7,091 bases of DNA from Paracoccaceae bacterium (GTDB taxonomy: Bacteria > Pseudomonadota > Alphaproteobacteria > Rhodobacterales > Rhodobacteraceae): NCBI GenBank assembly GCA_020832725.1, contig JAFIEC010000368.1, positions 1 through 7,091 of the forward strand, written 5' to 3'. Shown here one piece after another: positions 1 to 6,207 of the stretch. Position numbers and translations under genes: made by a program. The notes beneath the pieces were generated by a model that saw only the letters and a program-made list of their open reading frames with translations, ran no database searches and was not told the origin of the DNA. The number at the start of each line of letters is the position of its first letter. Within the stretch, counting starts at the first letter, position 1.

Positions 1-753
1 GGCTTCTGCGTCGATCCGGGCGCCACGCGCGCGGGTCCCGAGACGGGCTTTGCGCTTCTGGGCAATTGCGCGGCGGTCACCGCCGATCCGCGCGCGCCCC
101 AGCCCGCGATCCCGGCCATCCTCACGCTGACGGCCTCGGTGCCCGCCCCCGCCATGCCGCCCGTGGCCGAGGCGGTGGAGGAATACGACAGCTATTTCCG
201 CTCCGAGGCCGGGCGCGCGATGCTGTCCCGCTCGGGCCGGGCGGCGGATGTCGAGGTGCTCGACAGCTTCTTCCGCCACGAGGTGCTGTATCTGCGCCTG
301 CGCGATTCGGGCCCCCCCGATCCCCCGGGCCTCGCCTCCGAGACATGGCGCGGTTATCTCGACCTCGGCGGCTATCTGGTGGCGGTCTCGGCCACGGCGC
401 TGGCCGAGGGCGGTCGCGGCCCCGACGATCCCCGCGCCGCCATGACGCTTGTGCGCGGCTTTGCCCAGCGCCTGCGGCAGGTCAACGGCGTCGCGGTTGA
501 CCGGGCCGTGCTCGAGGAGGTGGGGCTGGTTCTGCCGCCCGCCGATCCGCCCGGAGGCGCGCCCGGAGCCGCCTCCGCCCCGCGCCACGCCATCGCCAAT
601 CTCGACACGGGGCCCGCAGAGGCGTATGAGACGGAATGGATCGCGGGGGGTGATGACGGGGCAGGGGGATTTTCACCCCGTTCCGGCAGAATCGGCGCGG
701 GAACCCTGATGAACGGCCTCTGGGCAGTGGGTATCCTGCGCCGCCTCCTCTAG
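1..753 (+). CDS. Conserved hypothetical protein, 5' truncated by the window edge
   Basis: The reading frame is open from base 1 to the TAG at 751-753, giving at least 250 residues; the true start lies upstream, so the internal ATG at 139 is not the start. The visible N-terminal part contains GFCVDPGATR and a 'LLGNCAAV' segment, followed by a conserved-looking folded region (EEYDSYFRSEAG, then VEVLDSFFRHEVLYLRLRD, then YLDLGGYLVAVS). A Pro/Ala/Gly-rich low-complexity stretch follows at about residues 177-197, and the protein ends in a short hydrophobic/basic tail (GLWAVGILRRLL). I recognise this as a hypothetical protein type common in Rhodobacteraceae but know no assigned function. No catalytic motif is visible. 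The two Cys residues near the start could be structural. It lies 60 bases upstream of the next gene on the same strand, so co-transcription is possible but not shown. Confidence 0.8.
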   Translation, partial: GFCVDPGATRAGPETGFALLGNCAAVTADPRAPQPAIPAILTLTASVPAPAMPPVAEAVEEYDSYFRSEAGRAMLSRSGRAADVEVLDSFFRHEVLYLRLRDSGPPDPPGLASETWRGYLDLGGYLVAVSATALAEGGRGPDDPRAAMTLVRGFAQRLRQVNGVAVDRAVLEEVGLVLPPADPPGGAPGAASAPRHAIANLDTGPAEAYETEWIAGGDDGAGGFSPRSGRIGAGTLMNGLWAVGILRRLL

Positions 754-813
754 GCGGAGCAACGCAGCCGGGCGGGACAGATTGGCCCCGCGGGCGGCAA
801 GACAAGGCGGGAC

Positions 814-1587
814 ATGCTCGAAGGGCTCAATCACTGGTATCGTCGGCGCATCAACCGCGCCGCCCTGCGCCAATGGGCCCGCGCCGCCGACGTGGCCGAT
901 GCCCTGCCCGTGGAGGATCTGCAACGCCTGCGCAGCGACGCCCGCCGCGCCCGCGCCGCCGCCGAGGAAATCCTTCATCTGACCGAGGCCCGGCTGGCCC
1001 TGCCGGTGTCCGGCTCTGCCGCCATCCGCAAGCCGGTTCTGGCCGACTGGGCCTGGCGCCCGGCGCTGTGGTCGGGGCCGCTGTTTCCCGCCGGTCTCGC
1101 CGCGCCCGCCAGCCGCACGCCCTTCGGGAGCGAACTGACGCTGTTCCACGACTGCCCCCTGTCCGAGATCGTGCTGCGCCAGATCCCCAACCACCGCCCC
1201 GAGGATCTGGCCCCCTATGGCCTGTCGATCGAGGTGTTCGCCTTTTCGGGCAGCTTCCTGTCGCTGGTGCTCGATCTGCCCGAGGCCCTGCAGGGCGGCC
1301 TGTCGCGGGAGCATGTGATTCGCCTGGAATCCGTGGTCGAGACGGAAATGCCGCTGGAGGTGTTCGCCCGCCTCAACGTGCGCCACGGGCCCAATACCGA
1401 GCAGATCGTCCGCGAATTCGACCTGCGCCGGACCGATGTCGCGGTGGAATTCGACCTTGCCTATACCGAGATGAACGAAAAGCGGGTTGAACGGATGTGG
1501 GTGGACATCATCCTCGACAGCCCGGCCTACAATCGCGTGCACCTGCGCGACATCACCCTGTCGCGCCGACCGCGCGCCGCAATCTGA
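814..1587 (+). CDS. DUF6478-type conserved hypothetical protein
   Basis: A 257-residue protein of unknown function. An Arg/Ala-rich basic helical N-terminus (about residues 8-60) precedes a mixed alpha/beta region with distinctive conserved-looking segments: DWAWRP (78-83), TPFGSELTLFHDCPLSE (102-118), HGPNTEQIVRE (191-201) and EFDLAYTEMNEKRVERMW (212-229), ending in DITLSRRPRA. From memory these match a Rhodobacterales family labelled DUF6478; the label is recall, not a search. There is no signal peptide, membrane segment or recognisable active-site motif, so it is probably cytoplasmic. The ATG at 814 is preceded by a plausible Shine-Dalgarno (AAGGCGGG, 804-811). The next gene starts 9 bases after its stop, so the two are very likely one transcript. 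Confidence 0.82.
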   Translation: MLEGLNHWYRRRINRAALRQWARAADVADALPVEDLQRLRSDARRARAAAEEILHLTEARLALPVSGSAAIRKPVLADWAWRPALWSGPLFPAGLAAPASRTPFGSELTLFHDCPLSEIVLRQIPNHRPEDLAPYGLSIEVFAFSGSFLSLVLDLPEALQGGLSREHVIRLESVVETEMPLEVFARLNVRHGPNTEQIVREFDLRRTDVAVEFDLAYTEMNEKRVERMWVDIILDSPAYNRVHLRDITLSRRPRAAI

Positions 1588-1596
1588 GGAGGAGCG

Positions 1597-1974
1597 ATGA
1601 CCGCGCCCAGGCTCTTGCACCGCCAGATCCGCGGCGGCATCTACGAGGGTATCCTCGCCGCCGACGGGGCCGCCCCCGAGATGGAGCTGCGCCTCGACGG
1701 GCGGGCGATCGCCACCCCTGAGCTGGAGGCGCGGGCCGACCGGCCGGGCTCCTGGGCGCTGCGCGCGGCCCTTCCCGGCGAGGCCATGAGCGACGGCGTC
1801 AAGGCCGTCGTGCTGGTGGAGCGGGCGGGCGGAACCGTCGTCGACAGCTTCACCATCACCACCGGAGACGACACCACCGACGACCTGCGCGCCGAGATCG
1901 CGCTTTTGCGTGCCGAGCTGGACATGCTGAAATCGGCCTTTCGCCGCCATTGCGCCGACACCGCCGGGGGCTGA
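1597..1974 (+). CDS. Small conserved hypothetical protein with C-terminal coiled-coil helix
   Basis: A 125-residue protein I cannot assign to a function. Residues 10-90 look beta-rich and soluble (GIYEGILAA, MELRLDGRAIATPEL, GVKAVVLVERAGGTVVDSFTI). Residues 96-117 form an amphipathic, heptad-like helix (DLRAEIALLRAELDMLKSAF) that could be a short coiled coil for oligomerisation. No signal peptide, membrane span or metal motif is seen. The start is supported by a good Shine-Dalgarno (GAGGAG, just after the upstream stop codon) ending 4-6 bases before the ATG. The 9-base spacing and shared strand link it to the DUF6478-type gene, suggesting a joint but unknown role. Its TGA lies inside a small hairpin that may end this transcript. 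Confidence 0.75.
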   Translation: MTAPRLLHRQIRGGIYEGILAADGAAPEMELRLDGRAIATPELEARADRPGSWALRAALPGEAMSDGVKAVVLVERAGGTVVDSFTITTGDDTTDDLRAEIALLRAELDMLKSAFRRHCADTAGG

Positions 1975-2008
1975 CGCCGCGTCAGCGCGGGGCCGCCCGG
2001 TGCCGGGC
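1970..2008 (+). terminator. Tandem GC hairpins after the left operon (possible terminator)
   Basis: Two adjacent inverted repeats follow the stop codon of the small hypothetical gene. The first is GCTGACG / CGTCAGC (1970-1976 and 1980-1986, 3-base loop), overlapping the TGA. The second is GCCCG / CGGGC (1995-1999 and 2004-2008, 4-base loop). Neither is followed by a T run, so this is not a canonical intrinsic terminator. It could slow polymerase or act with Rho. The assignment is tentative. Confidence 0.3.
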
Positions 2009-2039
2009 AAGTGGACAGCGCCCCCGCCTGCGGGCTAAC

Positions 2040-2047
2040 TGACGTCA
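2040..2047. promoter_or_regulatory. TGACGTCA palindrome upstream of fadH (possible operator)
   Basis: A perfect 8-bp palindrome, TGACGTCA, lies 19 bases before the fadH start in a 92-base gap, and is one of the few less GC-rich spots there (CTAACTGACGTCAAAG). It could be an operator or part of a promoter, but 8-bp palindromes occur by chance and no recognisable -35/-10 pair accompanies it. A G-rich ribosome-binding stretch (GGGGGGA, 2058-2064) follows. Confidence 0.2.
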
Positions 2048-2066
2048 AAGTCGCTCCGGGGGGACC

Positions 2067-4100
2067 ATGGCCGAAACTCGCTATCCGCATCTTCTTGCGC
2101 CGCTCGATCTGGGCTTTGTCACCCTGCGCAACCGGGTGCTCATGGGCTCCATGCATACGGGCCTCGAGGAAACCCGCGACTGGGCGCGGATGGGCCGATT
2201 CTATGCCGACCGGGCAGCGGGTGGCGTGGGGCTCATCGTCACCGGCGGCATGGCCCCCAACAGCGAGGGCGGCGTCTATCCCGGGGCGGCGGGCCTTTAC
2301 ACCGATGCCGATATCGCGGGCCATCGCATCGTCACCGACGCCGTGCACGACGCGGGCGGCCTGATCGCCATGCAGGTGCTGCACACCGGCCGCTATGGCT
2401 ATGGCCCCGATTGCGTGGCCCCCTCGCCGGTGAAATCGCCGATCTCGCCCTTTGCCCCCCGCGAGCTTGATGAGGAGGGGATCGAGAAGCAGATCGCCGA
2501 CATGGTGCGATCGGCGCAGCGCGCCCGCGAGGCCGGGTATGACGGCGTGGAGGTGATGGGTTCGGAGGGCTATCTGATCAACCAGTTCCTCGTGCGCCAC
2601 ACCAACAGGCGCACCGACCGCTGGGGCGGCAGCTACGAGAACCGGATGCGCTTCGCCCTCGAGGTGATGCGCCGCACCCGGGCTGCGGTGGGTCCGGATT
2701 TCATCATCATCTACCGCCTCTCCATCCTCGATCTGGTGCCCGAAGGCTCCAGCTTCGCGGAGGTGGTGCAGCTGGCCCGGGGCATCGAGGCTGCCGGGGC
2801 CACGATCATCAACACTGGCATCGGCTGGCACGAGGCCCGGGTGCCCACCATCGCCACCTCCGTGCCCCGGGCGGGCTTTGCCTGGGTGACGAAGAAGCTG
2901 ATGGGCCATGTCTCCGTTCCGGTGATCACCTCCAACCGCATCAACACCCCCGAGGTGGCCGAGCGCCTGCTGGCCGAGGGCTGCGCCGACATGGTCTCGA
3001 TGGCGCGGCCGTTTCTCGCCGATGCCGATTTCGTCGCCAAGGCCGCCGATGGCCGCGCCGAGGAGATCGCCCCCTGCATCGCCTGCAATCAGGCCTGCCT
3101 CGATCACACCTTCTCCGGGCGGATGACCTCCTGCCTCGTCAATCCGCGCGCCTGCCACGAGACCGAGCTGGAATACACCGCCACCGACACGCCCCGCCGC
3201 ATCGCCGTGGTGGGCGCGGGCGCAGGCGGGCTGTCGGCGGCGCTGGTGCTGGCCGAGCGGGGCCATGCCGTCACCCTCTTCGAGAAGAGCGGCGAGATCG
3301 GCGGGCAGCTCAACCTCGCCCGGCGCATCCCCGGCAAGGAGGAGTTCCACGGGCTGGTGGACTGGTATCAGACCATGCTGATACGCCGGAACGTGGACCT
3401 GCGCCTGCGCCATGCCCCCGGGGTGGAGGAGCTGTCAAAGTTCGACGAGGTCATCGTCGCCACCGGCGTGCGCCCCCGCGACCCGCAGATCCCCGGACAG
3501 GACGCCCCCCATGTCGCCAGCTATGCCGATGTGCTGCGCGGCCGGGTGCGGCCGGGCCCGCGCGTGGCCGTGGTCGGCGCGGGCGGCATCGGCTTCGACG
3601 TCGCCGAATTCCTTGTGCACGAGGGCGAAAGCCCCACCGAGAGCCCCGCCCTGTGGCAGCGGGAATGGGGCGTGGCCGACCCGGAGGAACATCGCGGCGG
3701 GCTGGCCCCCGAAGGGCCCCGGCCCGAAGCCCCGGCCCGGGCGGTCACCCTTTTGCAGCGCAAGGCCGAGAAGCTGGGCAAGCGGCTGGGCAAGACCACG
3801 GGCTGGATCCACCGCGCCGGCCTGCAGATGAAGCAGGTGGAGATGATCGGCGGCGTCACCTACGAGGGCGTGGAGGAGGGGGGCCTGCGCATCTCCTTCG
3901 GAGAAGAGCGCCGCGACCCCCGCCTGATCGAGGCCGATACGATCGTGCTCTGTGCCGGGCAGGAACCCGAACGCAGCCTTGCCGATGCTCTGATCGCCGC
4001 CGGGATCACCCCCCATGTCATCGGCGGGGCCGACGTGGCCTCCGAGCTTGATGCCAAGCGCGCCATTGATCAGGGCGCGCGGCTGGCCGCACGGCTGTAG
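2067..4100 (+). CDS. fadH: 2,4-dienoyl-CoA reductase (NADPH), FadH type
   Basis: A 677-residue flavoprotein that reduces 2,4-dienoyl-CoA to enoyl-CoA with NADPH, needed for beta-oxidation of polyunsaturated acyl chains; E. coli FadH is of nearly the same length. Layout: an N-terminal old-yellow-enzyme TIM barrel binding FMN (1 to about 330), a 4Fe-4S Cys motif, then FAD and NADPH domains. Visible signatures are NRVLMGSMHTGLEE (22-35), HTGRYGY (106-112), Tyr169 and His255 (equivalents of E. coli catalytic Tyr166 and His252), Cys337/340/344/356 in CIACNQACLD and SCLVNPRACHE, the Rossmann motif GAGAGG (383-388) with Glu406, and GAGGIG (504-509) for NADPH. The constant +3 offset at Tyr, His and Cys residues supports orthology. 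The ATG follows a G-rich Shine-Dalgarno. The protein is cytosolic and complete. It converges on the FrhB-family gene. The exact substrate in this organism could differ from fatty acids. Confidence 0.95.
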   Translation: MAETRYPHLLAPLDLGFVTLRNRVLMGSMHTGLEETRDWARMGRFYADRAAGGVGLIVTGGMAPNSEGGVYPGAAGLYTDADIAGHRIVTDAVHDAGGLIAMQVLHTGRYGYGPDCVAPSPVKSPISPFAPRELDEEGIEKQIADMVRSAQRAREAGYDGVEVMGSEGYLINQFLVRHTNRRTDRWGGSYENRMRFALEVMRRTRAAVGPDFIIIYRLSILDLVPEGSSFAEVVQLARGIEAAGATIINTGIGWHEARVPTIATSVPRAGFAWVTKKLMGHVSVPVITSNRINTPEVAERLLAEGCADMVSMARPFLADADFVAKAADGRAEEIAPCIACNQACLDHTFSGRMTSCLVNPRACHETELEYTATDTPRRIAVVGAGAGGLSAALVLAERGHAVTLFEKSGEIGGQLNLARRIPGKEEFHGLVDWYQTMLIRRNVDLRLRHAPGVEELSKFDEVIVATGVRPRDPQIPGQDAPHVASYADVLRGRVRPGPRVAVVGAGGIGFDVAEFLVHEGESPTESPALWQREWGVADPEEHRGGLAPEGPRPEAPARAVTLLQRKAEKLGKRLGKTTGWIHRAGLQMKQVEMIGGVTYEGVEEGGLRISFGEERRDPRLIEADTIVLCAGQEPERSLADALIAAGITPHVIGGADVASELDAKRAIDQGARLAARL

Positions 4101-4101
4101 A

Positions 4102-4130
4102 CGGGCGCGGCTCAGGCGCCGCCGCGCCTG
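4102..4130. terminator. GC hairpin between convergent genes (possible bidirectional terminator)
   Basis: An inverted repeat GGCGCGGC (4104-4111) / GCCGCGCC (4121-4128) with a 9-base loop spans the 11-base gap between the fadH stop and the stop of the convergent FrhB-family gene. It extends by a G-T and a C-G pair to 4102/4130. It overlaps the last codons and stop of the minus-strand gene. The position is right for shared termination on both strands, but there is no T tract on either side, so Rho-independent activity is uncertain. Confidence 0.4.
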
Positions 4131-5386
4131 TCATCGCCGCTGTCGCTGTCCGGGCCGGCCCCGGGCCGTTCCTCCGGCTCCGGGCTCAGCCCGTAGGGCG
4201 CCACCAGCCGCCAGACATGGCCCGGCACCATGTTCTTGACCCGGGCCGGAAAATGCCGGCGCAGGTGCAGCACCGTCTCGATGGCCTTCATCTCCAGCCG
4301 GGCGCGGGCGAATTCGAGGCCCCGGGGCCCGATGCGCGGCTGCAGGAAGGCCACGACGGGGCGCGCCCAGTCGGGCATGGAGCGCAGCGGCAGCCCCCCC
4401 GCCGCCCGGGCGGTATTGGCCAGAAACCCCTTCACCGGACCTTCGCGGCGTCCCTTGTCGGTCAGCGGGCGCAGCCGCAGCCGGGCCTCGATTCCGGCCA
4501 GAAGCTCGGCCCCGCGGGCATTGCGCACTATCACCCATTGATCGCCGTCCCCGCCCATGTAGCCCACGGTGATATCGGCCAGACGGTTGGTGTAATCCAC
4601 GCAGGTGCGGCAGGTCAGCGGAAAGAAATCGGGCGGCAGCCTGGAGATCGGCAGCTTGAGAAAGGGGATCGTTTTCGCCTTTCGTCCATCGTCGAAACGC
4701 AATTCAACCCGGTAATCGGCCCGGAACTCCAGATAGGAGATGGTTTCCGGCCGGTCATCCAGCAGCGCGAGGAAATCATGAAAGCGCTCGGTCGTGGTGT
4801 TGTCGGAACAGGGCGTGCCGATGACGTAGATCCGCTCGAATCCCATCTCGCGTTCCAGCGCACGCAGGGCATAGACCTGACAGGGAATGCCGATCATCGC
4901 AATTCGTCGATATCCGGCAGCGGCAGCAGGCTCCAGCAGCGCCACCACCGGCGCATAGCCCATCCGCATGCCCCGGCAGGCGGCCAGCCCCGCAGCCTCG
5001 GTGACGATCACCGGCACCGGGCGCCAGCGGTCCTCGGGGTGGGGGGCGACGGTCAGGACCGCCTCCACCGCGCCGCTGTCCAGCAGATGGGCGGCAAGGG
5101 CGGTGGTGATGCCCGTCCATTGCGCACCCTCGGCGGGCGGGTCGAGGGCCGCGCGCAGCATCCGCTGGGTGGTGCCGAAAAAGGCCTCCTCGCCGCGCTC
5201 GGGGTCGGCCTCGCGGCCATGGGCCTGACGCTCCAGCCCCGGATAATCGGGGCGGATGAACTGGCAGGCCCGCCCGCAGGCCTTGCCGTCGCCCATCCGC
5301 GAGACGCCGCAATCGGTGCACAGGCCGGGCCGGGCCTCGCCGCCGATGGCGGGCACGGTCAGGGCGGGGGCGGGATCGAGGGGCAT
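4112..5386 (-). CDS. FrhB-family (coenzyme F420 hydrogenase/dehydrogenase beta subunit) iron-sulfur protein, BciB-like
   Basis: A 424-residue cytosolic protein with the architecture of the FrhB family: an N-terminal 4Fe-4S Cys cluster (Cys23, Cys26, Cys37, Cys41), an FrhB N-domain with GIPCQVYALR (Cys169) and GTPCSDNTTTERFHDF (Cys193), a C-domain with CRTCVDYTNRLADITVGYMG (Cys259, Cys262), and a helical end (IGPRGLEFAR onward). Family members are flavin/Fe-S reductases using F420H2 or reduced ferredoxin. The order of Cys motifs and the 'GPRGLEFAR...RRHFPARVKN' tail resemble BciB, the ferredoxin-type 8-vinyl reductase of (bacterio)chlorophyll synthesis. No photosynthesis gene is in view, so a role in reducing another C=C bond is equally possible. 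The ATG at 5386 is the only usable start: an in-frame stop (that of the GntR gene) lies 33 bases upstream. No strong Shine-Dalgarno is seen, so translation may be coupled to the regulator gene. The acidic, Pro-rich last ~24 residues look disordered. Confidence 0.85.
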   Translation of the reverse strand: MPLDPAPALTVPAIGGEARPGLCTDCGVSRMGDGKACGRACQFIRPDYPGLERQAHGREADPERGEEAFFGTTQRMLRAALDPPAEGAQWTGITTALAAHLLDSGAVEAVLTVAPHPEDRWRPVPVIVTEAAGLAACRGMRMGYAPVVALLEPAAAAGYRRIAMIGIPCQVYALRALEREMGFERIYVIGTPCSDNTTTERFHDFLALLDDRPETISYLEFRADYRVELRFDDGRKAKTIPFLKLPISRLPPDFFPLTCRTCVDYTNRLADITVGYMGGDGDQWVIVRNARGAELLAGIEARLRLRPLTDKGRREGPVKGFLANTARAAGGLPLRSMPDWARPVVAFLQPRIGPRGLEFARARLEMKAIETVLHLRRHFPARVKNMVPGHVWRLVAPYGLSPEPEERPGAGPDSDSGDDRRGGA

Positions 5387-5419
5387 GGGCGGGCTCGTGC
5401 TGCTGCGGACGGGCCAGCT

Positions 5420-6097
5420 TCACCCATCCGTGTCCGCCTGTCCACCATCGGCGGGGCGCAGCTGCACCCTTTGCGCGGCATCGAGGATATGGGCGCGCAT
5501 GGCCTGCGCCGCCTCCCCGGCCTCGCCCCGCACCATGGCCTCGAAGATGCGGCCGTGTTCCTTCCAGACCTGGGCGGTCATGCCCGGAAACCGCAGCACC
5601 TCGCCCATGGAGCGGCGCAGGTGCTGCCAGTTCAGCCGCATCGTGTCGGCAAGGATGCGGTTGCCCGACAGATCATAGAGGAAGGTATGAAAGGCGATGT
5701 CGGCCCGCAGCACCGCCGCCGCGTCGCCCGCCTGCATCGCCTCCATGCCGGCGGCCACCGCATCGCGGCCGCGCGCGATGGTGCCGGGCGTCAGGCGGGG
5801 GGTGGCAAGCTGGACGGCCAGGGGCTCCAGCGCGCCGCGCACCTGATAGATCGACTGGAAGAGGTCGCGGTCCACCGGGGCCACCTCCACCCCGCGCCGG
5901 GGGCGTTCGGTGACGAATCGCTGGGCCTTGAGCATGGCGATGGCGCTGTTGACCGGCTGGCGCGACACGCCGAGCCGGGCCGCGATCTCGTCCTGTGCGA
6001 GGCGGTCGCCGGGCTTCATCTCGCCGGTGCAGATGGCGTCGAGGAGCGAGTCATAGACCCGGTCCACCAGCGATCTGACGGGTTGCAAATGCTCCAT
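5420..6097 (-). CDS. GntR-family transcriptional regulator, FCD (FadR-like) subgroup
   Basis: A 225-residue DNA-binding regulator. Residues 8-72 form the GntR winged helix (VYDSLLDAICTGEMKPGDRL, then ARLGVSRQPVNSAIAMLKA with the recognition helix at about 44-58). Residues ~78-210 are the helical FCD effector domain, with the metal-binding set Asp133, His137, His181 and His203 all present, so a small acid or CoA-linked ligand with a bound metal is plausible. I start it at 6097 because AGGAGG (6103-6108) lies 5 bases before that ATG; the longer frame to 6142 would place the ribosome-binding site inside the gene. It is probably co-transcribed with the FrhB-family gene and divergent from the B12-binding gene. 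The 16-bp palindrome in the shared upstream region is the likely operator, implying autoregulation and control of both arms. Confidence 0.92.
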   Translation of the reverse strand: MEHLQPVRSLVDRVYDSLLDAICTGEMKPGDRLAQDEIAARLGVSRQPVNSAIAMLKAQRFVTERPRRGVEVAPVDRDLFQSIYQVRGALEPLAVQLATPRLTPGTIARGRDAVAAGMEAMQAGDAAAVLRADIAFHTFLYDLSGNRILADTMRLNWQHLRRSMGEVLRFPGMTAQVWKEHGRIFEAMVRGEAGEAAQAMRAHILDAAQRVQLRPADGGQADTDG

Positions 6098-6102
6098 CAC
6101 GC

Positions 6103-6108
6103 CCTCCT
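6103..6108 (-). promoter_or_regulatory. Ribosome-binding site fixing the GntR start
   Basis: On the minus strand AGGAGG stands 5 bases before the ATG at 6097. It decides for the 225-residue GntR protein over a 15-residue longer reading, whose extra residues merely translate this site and have no family counterpart. Confidence 0.75.
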
Positions 6109-6169
6109 GTTCCTTCCTAGCGCCGGGCCGGGCGGGCTGCAACGTGCCAGGGGCTTTACCGGATGCCGT

Positions 6170-6185
6170 ATTTCGTATACGAAAT
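6170..6185. promoter_or_regulatory. 16-bp palindromic operator, probable GntR/FCD binding site
   Basis: ATTTCGTATACGAAAT is a perfect inverted repeat with no central spacer. It is an A/T-rich island in very GC-rich surroundings and lies in the 110-base divergent region, 72 bases from the GntR start and 22 bases from the B12-binding gene start. Its core TCGTATACGA fits the TNGT...ACNA half-site pattern known for FadR-type GntR proteins. A further CGAAA repeat follows at 6187-6191, in the same orientation as the right arm and 7 bases on, possibly an accessory half-site. A weak promoter-like pair for the + strand (TTTACC at 6155-6160 and TATACG at 6176-6181, short 15-base spacing) would overlap it, consistent with repression. 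Binding is inferred, not shown. Confidence 0.75.
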
Positions 6186-6195
6186 GCGAAACGCC

Positions 6196-6204
6196 AGGGA
6201 GGAG
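6196..6204 (+). promoter_or_regulatory. Ribosome-binding site fixing the B12-binding subunit start
   Basis: AGGGAGGAG ends 3 bases before the ATG at 6208. It sets the start there rather than at the in-frame ATG at 6163, whose extra 15 codons run through the palindromic operator and this site. Confidence 0.75.
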
Positions 6205-6207
6205 AGC

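Noticed and set aside
673..2010. A 445-codon open frame on the minus strand
   Set aside because: It is antisense to the DUF6478-type and small hypothetical genes, is low-complexity Gly/Gln/His/Ala-rich and has no recognisable motif.
1641..3413. A 590-codon open frame on the minus strand
   Set aside because: It lies antisense to the small hypothetical gene and the first half of fadH, which have clear family or ribosome-binding evidence. Its translation is a His/Gly/Ala-rich composition typical of antisense shadows in GC-rich genes.
4112..5386. Reading the FrhB-family gene as proof of F420 use or of photosynthesis
   Set aside because: FrhB-family members use different electron donors, and no F420 or bacteriochlorophyll synthesis gene is visible. 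Neither conclusion can be drawn from this window.
6163..6207. A 15-residue N-terminal extension of the B12-binding protein from the ATG at 6163
   Set aside because: These codons translate the palindromic operator and the ribosome-binding site. Known small subunits start a few residues before the IRILLAKVGLDGHDRG region, matching the ATG at 6208.
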